Assembly (NCBI GenBank): GCA_017395065.1
Contig: JAFPWH010000014.1
Span: forward strand, 1 to 64,000
Direction: 5' to 3'
Length of the DNA: 64,000 bases
DNA from: Clostridia bacterium
GTDB lineage: Bacteria > Bacillota > Clostridia > Christensenellales > Aristaeellaceae
Shown: piece by piece, positions 61,076 through 64,000 of the stretch
Layout: every line of letters begins with the position of its first letter
How positions within the stretch are numbered: the first letter of the stretch is position 1
The notes under the pieces: model-generated
Database searches by the model: none
Seen by the model: the letters and a program-made list of their open reading frames with translations, nothing else
Told to the model about the DNA's origin: nothing
Position numbers and translations under genes: made by a program

Positions 61076-61806
61076 ACAAAACGTTGATTCTCGCACACAG
61101 GGGCGCCTGCGCCTACGCGCCCGAAAACACGCTGCCCTCGTTTCAGCTCGCGGTCGACATGGGCGCGGACGGAATCGAGTGCGACATCCACCTTACAAAG
61201 GACGGACATTTTCTCGTATGCCATGACGACAAAGTCCAACGCACCAGCAACGGCAAAGGCTACATAAAGGATTTGACGTTATCCGAGGTCAAGAGCCTGG
61301 ATTTCGGCGCGTGGTTCGATAAGAAATTTGCGGGCGTCACCGCGCCTGTGCTCGAAGAGATGCTGGACGTCGTAAAGAACATGAAGGTCATCAACATCGA
61401 GATCAAGCGCTTTGAGGGCTGCGACAATCAGGACGAAGCACTGAACAGGTTTTACTCGGTGCTCACGGGCTGCGGCGTGCTCAAAAACACGATCGTTTCG
61501 AGCTTCGACAAGCAGATCCTGAAGCGCTTAAAGGAGCTTCACGCAGACGTGTATACCTGCCTTTTGTACGATAAAATAGATAGACCTGCCTTTACGGCGC
61601 AAAGCATCGGCTGCAGCGCGATACATCCGCATTTCGGATACCTGAAAAAGGTGACTGTAGACAACGCCCATGCCCGAAATCTCAAGGTGAACTGCTGGAC
61701 GGCCGACGGGGAAGAGGATATCGCGCGCATGCTGAAGATCGGCTGTGACGGCATCATCTCGAACAAGCCGGACGTCGCGATGAGCGTAAGAAGCAAAGCT
61801 AAATGA
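61072..61806 (+). CDS. Glycerophosphodiester phosphodiesterase
   Basis: 244 residues. GDPD motifs are clear: LAHRGACAYAPENTLPSF (HR and E), GADGIECDIHLTKDGHFLVC and HDDKVQRTSNG. There is no signal peptide, so it acts in the cytoplasm, splitting glycerophosphodiesters into glycerol-3-phosphate and an alcohol. The short UgpQ-like length fits. It overlaps the genes on both sides by 4 bases. Confidence 0.95.
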   Translation: MNKTLILAHRGACAYAPENTLPSFQLAVDMGADGIECDIHLTKDGHFLVCHDDKVQRTSNGKGYIKDLTLSEVKSLDFGAWFDKKFAGVTAPVLEEMLDVVKNMKVINIEIKRFEGCDNQDEALNRFYSVLTGCGVLKNTIVSSFDKQILKRLKELHADVYTCLLYDKIDRPAFTAQSIGCSAIHPHFGYLKKVTVDNAHARNLKVNCWTADGEEDIARMLKIGCDGIISNKPDVAMSVRSKAK

Positions 61807-62342
61807 AAACATACAGTGTCAGGCGCTCGCAGTACAGACCCAAGTGGCTCGTGGGCGATAAAGGCAAGTGGATACTGCTGGCTTCGTTGGTGTTCCTGCC
61901 GCCGCTGGGACTGTACCTCATGTGGACGGAAGCCAAGTGGCGCACATGGCTCAAGATCGCCGTGTCGGTGGCCTGGGCAGCGGTGATCGTGATCATGCTC
62001 ACCCAGCTGATAGAGCTCGAGGAACCCGAAAAGGGCAGCGTTAAGATCAAGGAACTGACCTACAACACCCGCATGCTCGCCCCCTTGCCGCCGGAGGATC
62101 TGCCGGATACGTCCCAGCTGCTGCGCTCCACCAACGAACAGAGCAGCCTCATCTCGGAGCCTACGCCGACGCCGGTGCCCACGATGGTTTACTGCAACGA
62201 CAACGGCAAGTACTACCATCTCAAGGATTGCCGCTACGTGCACGAGAACACTCCGCGGGTCACACTGACCGCGGCCAAAAATGCGGGTAAAACGGCCTGC
62301 CCGACCTGCAACCCGCCCAGAGAAGAAACCTATGATAATTAA
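61803..62342 (+). CDS. Small membrane protein with Ada-like zinc-binding C-terminus
   Basis: 179 residues. Two spans (WILLASLVFLPPLGLYLMW and WLKIAVSVAWAAVIVIML) are followed by an acidic linker and a C-terminal motif YCNDNGKYYHLKDCRYVHEN...KTACPTCNPP, which resembles the cysteine/histidine metal-binding module (Ada/Me-TRAP-like) found at the ends of secreted nucleases and competence proteins. The loop should lie outside the membrane. Function unknown. It is the last gene of the coupled four-gene group. Confidence 0.75.
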   Translation: MKTYSVRRSQYRPKWLVGDKGKWILLASLVFLPPLGLYLMWTEAKWRTWLKIAVSVAWAAVIVIMLTQLIELEEPEKGSVKIKELTYNTRMLAPLPPEDLPDTSQLLRSTNEQSSLISEPTPTPVPTMVYCNDNGKYYHLKDCRYVHENTPRVTLTAAKNAGKTACPTCNPPREETYDN

Positions 62343-62363
62343 AATACAGGGGAGGAAAACACT

Positions 62364-63446
62364 ATGAGCAAGCGTTTCCGCGTAGGGATCATCGGCTGCG
62401 GCGGCATCGCCAACGCCAAGCACATGCCGTCCATAAAGGCCGTGGATAAGGCGGATATGGTGGCGTTCTGCGACATTATCGAAGAAAGAGCCGCCAAAGC
62501 TGCAAAGGACTTCGGCACCCCGGACGCAAAGGTCTACACAGACTACAAAGAGCTTCTCAAGGACGGAAGTATCGACGTCATCCACGTATGCACGCCCAAC
62601 CGTTCCCATGCGCAGATCACGATCGACGCGCTGGAAGCCGGAAAGCACGTCATGTGTGAAAAGCCCATGGCAAAAACCGCCGCCGACGCAAGAAGGATGG
62701 TCGAGGCCGCAAAGCGCACGGGCAAGAAACTCACGATCGGCTATCAGCACCGCGCAAAGAACGAAGCGCTGTTCTTAAAGCAGGTCGTGGACCGCGGGGA
62801 CCTCGGCGAGATCTACTACGCCCATGCCTACGCCATCCGCAGAAGAGGTACGCCGAATTGGGGCGTGTTCCTGAACGAATACGAGCAGGGCGGCGGACCG
62901 CTGATCGACATCGCCACGCACTCGCTGGATCTTACGCTGTACCTGATGAACAATTACGAGCCGAGAATGGTCGTTGGCACCTGCTACAAAAAGGTCGAAA
63001 ACCCGCAGGAGGGCAACCCCTGGGGCGGCTGGCCGGAGGGCGCAAACACGATGGAAGACGCGGCGTTCGGCTTTATCGTCATGAAAAACGGCGCGACGAT
63101 CAACCTCGAATCTTCCTGGGCGCTCAACACCATCGAGCCCGTGCCCGAGGGCAGCGTACAGCTTTGCGGCACGAAAGCAGGCGCGCAGATCAAAAACGGC
63201 TTGAGCATCAACAAAGCCGAGTTCGGCAGACTCGTTGACATAAAGCCCGATATGAGCGCAGGCGGCGTAAGCTTCTATGCAGGCGTTGGCTCCAGCCCCC
63301 AGATCACCGAGCAGCTGCGCTGGTATACCGCGCTTGAAAACGACACGGATCCCGTCGTGCTTCCGGAGCAGGCGTGCGTGGTGAGCGAGATATTGGAAGC
63401 CATCTATACTTCTGCGAAGACCGGCAAACCCGTCTTCTTTGACTGA
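62364..63446 (+). CDS. Gfo/Idh/MocA-family NAD(P)-dependent oxidoreductase
   Basis: 360 residues. Rossmann motif IGCGGIANAKHMP, the family signature EKPMAKTAADA (catalytic Lys) and a C-terminal domain with GGGPLIDIATHSLDLTLYLM (catalytic His) are clear. These enzymes oxidise or reduce sugars and inositols. The neighbours give no clear substrate. GGGGAGG precedes ATG 62364. No strong promoter of its own is visible, so read-through from the group upstream is likely. Confidence 0.94.
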   Translation: MSKRFRVGIIGCGGIANAKHMPSIKAVDKADMVAFCDIIEERAAKAAKDFGTPDAKVYTDYKELLKDGSIDVIHVCTPNRSHAQITIDALEAGKHVMCEKPMAKTAADARRMVEAAKRTGKKLTIGYQHRAKNEALFLKQVVDRGDLGEIYYAHAYAIRRRGTPNWGVFLNEYEQGGGPLIDIATHSLDLTLYLMNNYEPRMVVGTCYKKVENPQEGNPWGGWPEGANTMEDAAFGFIVMKNGATINLESSWALNTIEPVPEGSVQLCGTKAGAQIKNGLSINKAEFGRLVDIKPDMSAGGVSFYAGVGSSPQITEQLRWYTALENDTDPVVLPEQACVVSEILEAIYTSAKTGKPVFFD

Positions 63447-63462
63447 TCCTCAGACACGCGTC

Positions 63463-63516
63463 AGGCCCCGGAGCGAAAATGCAAATGTAAAGAATTGCGT
63501 TTTTGAGTTTCGGGGC
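63463..63516 (+). terminator. Possible terminator after the oxidoreductase gene
   Basis: GCCCCG (63463-63468) pairs with CGGGGC (63511-63516), and inside, AAAATGCAA pairs with TTGCGTTTT with one G-U. A T-run (GTTTTTGAG) lies within the structure, so the inner hairpin could act as terminator. Confidence 0.4.
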
Positions 63517-63545
63517 TTGACAATTCAGCGGGCAGGCAGTATAAT
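63517..63545 (+). promoter_or_regulatory. Consensus promoter of the tRNA-Met pair
   Basis: TTGACA (63517-63522) and TATAAT (63540-63545) are 17 bases apart: a perfect consensus match, usual for stable RNA genes. Confidence 0.92.
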
Positions 63546-63574
63546 AATCAAGTCGCTGAAAAACAGCGCCTTAT

Positions 63575-63648
<74 letters not shown>

Positions 63649-63652
63649 CTTT

Positions 63653-63726
63653 GCCGGCGTAGCTCAGTTGGCTAGAGCATTCGGTTCATACCCGGAGTGT
63701 CATTGGTTCGAATCCGATCGCCGGTA
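63653..63726 (+). tRNA. Elongator tRNA-Met (CAT)
   Basis: It is 74 bases without encoded CCA. The acceptor is GCCGGCG/CGCCGGT with G-U at pair 1-72 and discriminator A. The anticodon loop TTCATAC matches Gram-positive elongator Met rather than the lysidine-modified tRNA-Ile. The T-loop is TTCGAAT. Confidence 0.9.
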
Positions 63727-63762
63727 CGAATATAGCAAGTCCGCAACATCGGATTTGACTGC

Positions 63763-63793
63763 ACGGAGGATATCCTTAAGCGATATCCTCCGT
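63763..63793 (+). terminator. Hairpin terminator after the tRNA genes
   Basis: ACGGAGGATATC (63763-63774) pairs perfectly with GATATCCTCCGT (63782-63793) around a 7-base loop; TTCGTTG follows, so the U-run is poor but the stem is strong. Confidence 0.75.
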
Positions 63794-63852
63794 TTCGTTG
63801 TGAAATGCAGGCCGGCCTTTGCCTGCGTGCCTTAAGGAGGGAATAATTAACG

Positions 63853-64000
63853 ATGCATACCGGACTTTTTACGAAAGCTTTGATCCGCTATCTGTTTGGC
63901 GTACTGATCGTGGGAATCCTGATCTTTCTTCCTGCCGGAACGTTCGCTTTCTGGCAGGGATGGCTTTTGATGGGCATACTGTTTGTGCCGATGTTCATTG
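63853..64000 (+). CDS. ICMT-like isoprenylcysteine methyltransferase family membrane protein, N-terminal part
   Basis: The gene starts at ATG 63853, 12 bases after AAGGAGG, and runs off the window. The visible 49 residues have two hydrophobic spans (LFGVLIVGILIFLPAG; GWLLMGILFVPMFI) joined by TFAFWQ, closely like the N-terminus of bacterial isoprenylcysteine carboxylmethyltransferase-family proteins. The catalytic part is outside the window, so the call rests on the first two spans only. Confidence 0.6.
   Translation, partial: MHTGLFTKALIRYLFGVLIVGILIFLPAGTFAFWQGWLLMGILFVPMFI

Noticed and set aside
63653..63726. tRNA-Ile with lysidine-modified CAT anticodon
   Set aside because: The anticodon loop TTCATAC and the D-arm AGCTCAGTTGGCTAGAGC match Gram-positive elongator tRNA-Met more closely.

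Overview
The window reads as chromosome of a fairly GC-rich member of the Bacillota (class Clostridia). The evidence is a T-box leader, a lipoteichoic-acid-synthase-like sulfatase, AmiA/Opp and LplB-type ABC transporters, AGGAGG ribosome sites, TTGACA-17-TATAAT promoters, and Gram-positive gene sets (efp next to an M24 peptidase, asp23 - DAK2 kinase - recG, rsmD - coaD, lepA - hemW). A Christensenellales-like lineage is a guess from overall flavour only. I see no phage, insertion sequence, CRISPR array or rRNA.

Layout. 1-1.3 kb: two CobW-type metallochaperone GTPases, one cut by the window edge and His-rich, the other fused to a YcgQ-type domain. 1.5-8.2 kb: membrane-bound sugar-nucleotide dehydratase, M24 peptidase, EF-P, an acidic coiled-coil protein and an LtaS-like enzyme. 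8.3-18.2 kb: a probable nine-gene operon (Nudix, TldD, TldE, YesL-like, methyltransferase, Hsp33, then three unrecognised repeat or zinc-ribbon proteins), closed by a bidirectional terminator. 18.2-20.5 kb (minus): Zn/Cd P1B-ATPase behind an ArsR/SmtB repressor with a perfect palindromic operator. 20.6-25.3 kb (minus): aldo/keto reductase, Zn alcohol dehydrogenase, UxaE-like tagaturonate epimerase and M20 amidohydrolase. 25.4-34.3 kb (minus): a strongly remodelled Ami/Opp oligopeptide transporter locus. 34.7-45.1 kb (plus): envelope proteins, LepA, HemW, an MBL hydrolase, ACT protein, alanine racemase, RsmD, CoaD and a coiled-coil protein. 45.3-47.9 kb: T-box leader and a HTH-cupin-acyl/aryl-CoA ligase. 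48.1-53.1 kb: a NahK-like sugar kinase divergent from an LplB/YtcP-type sugar ABC importer without an ATPase. 53.3-63.4 kb: L28, ACT + UPF0210 pair, Asp23, DAK2 kinase, RecG, then a coupled group of SRAP, PfkB kinase, glycerophosphodiesterase and a small membrane protein, and a Gfo/Idh/MocA oxidoreductase. 63.5-64 kb: initiator and elongator tRNA-Met and the start of an ICMT-like membrane protein.

Most unusual is the 25.4-34.3 kb locus. The oligopeptide-binding protein appears to be circularly permuted: the segment that normally ends AmiA/AliA proteins lies just after the signal peptide, and the protein stops where that segment should begin. In the same operon the OppD ATPase carries about 240 extra residues between Walker A and the Q-loop, OppB has a large outer domain, and the last gene looks like an ApbE flavin transferase that has lost its active site. 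The second standout is a T-box riboswitch placed ahead of a HTH-cupin-CoA-ligase fusion rather than an aminoacyl-tRNA synthetase or amino-acid gene. All functional calls come from reading motifs; no database search was possible.
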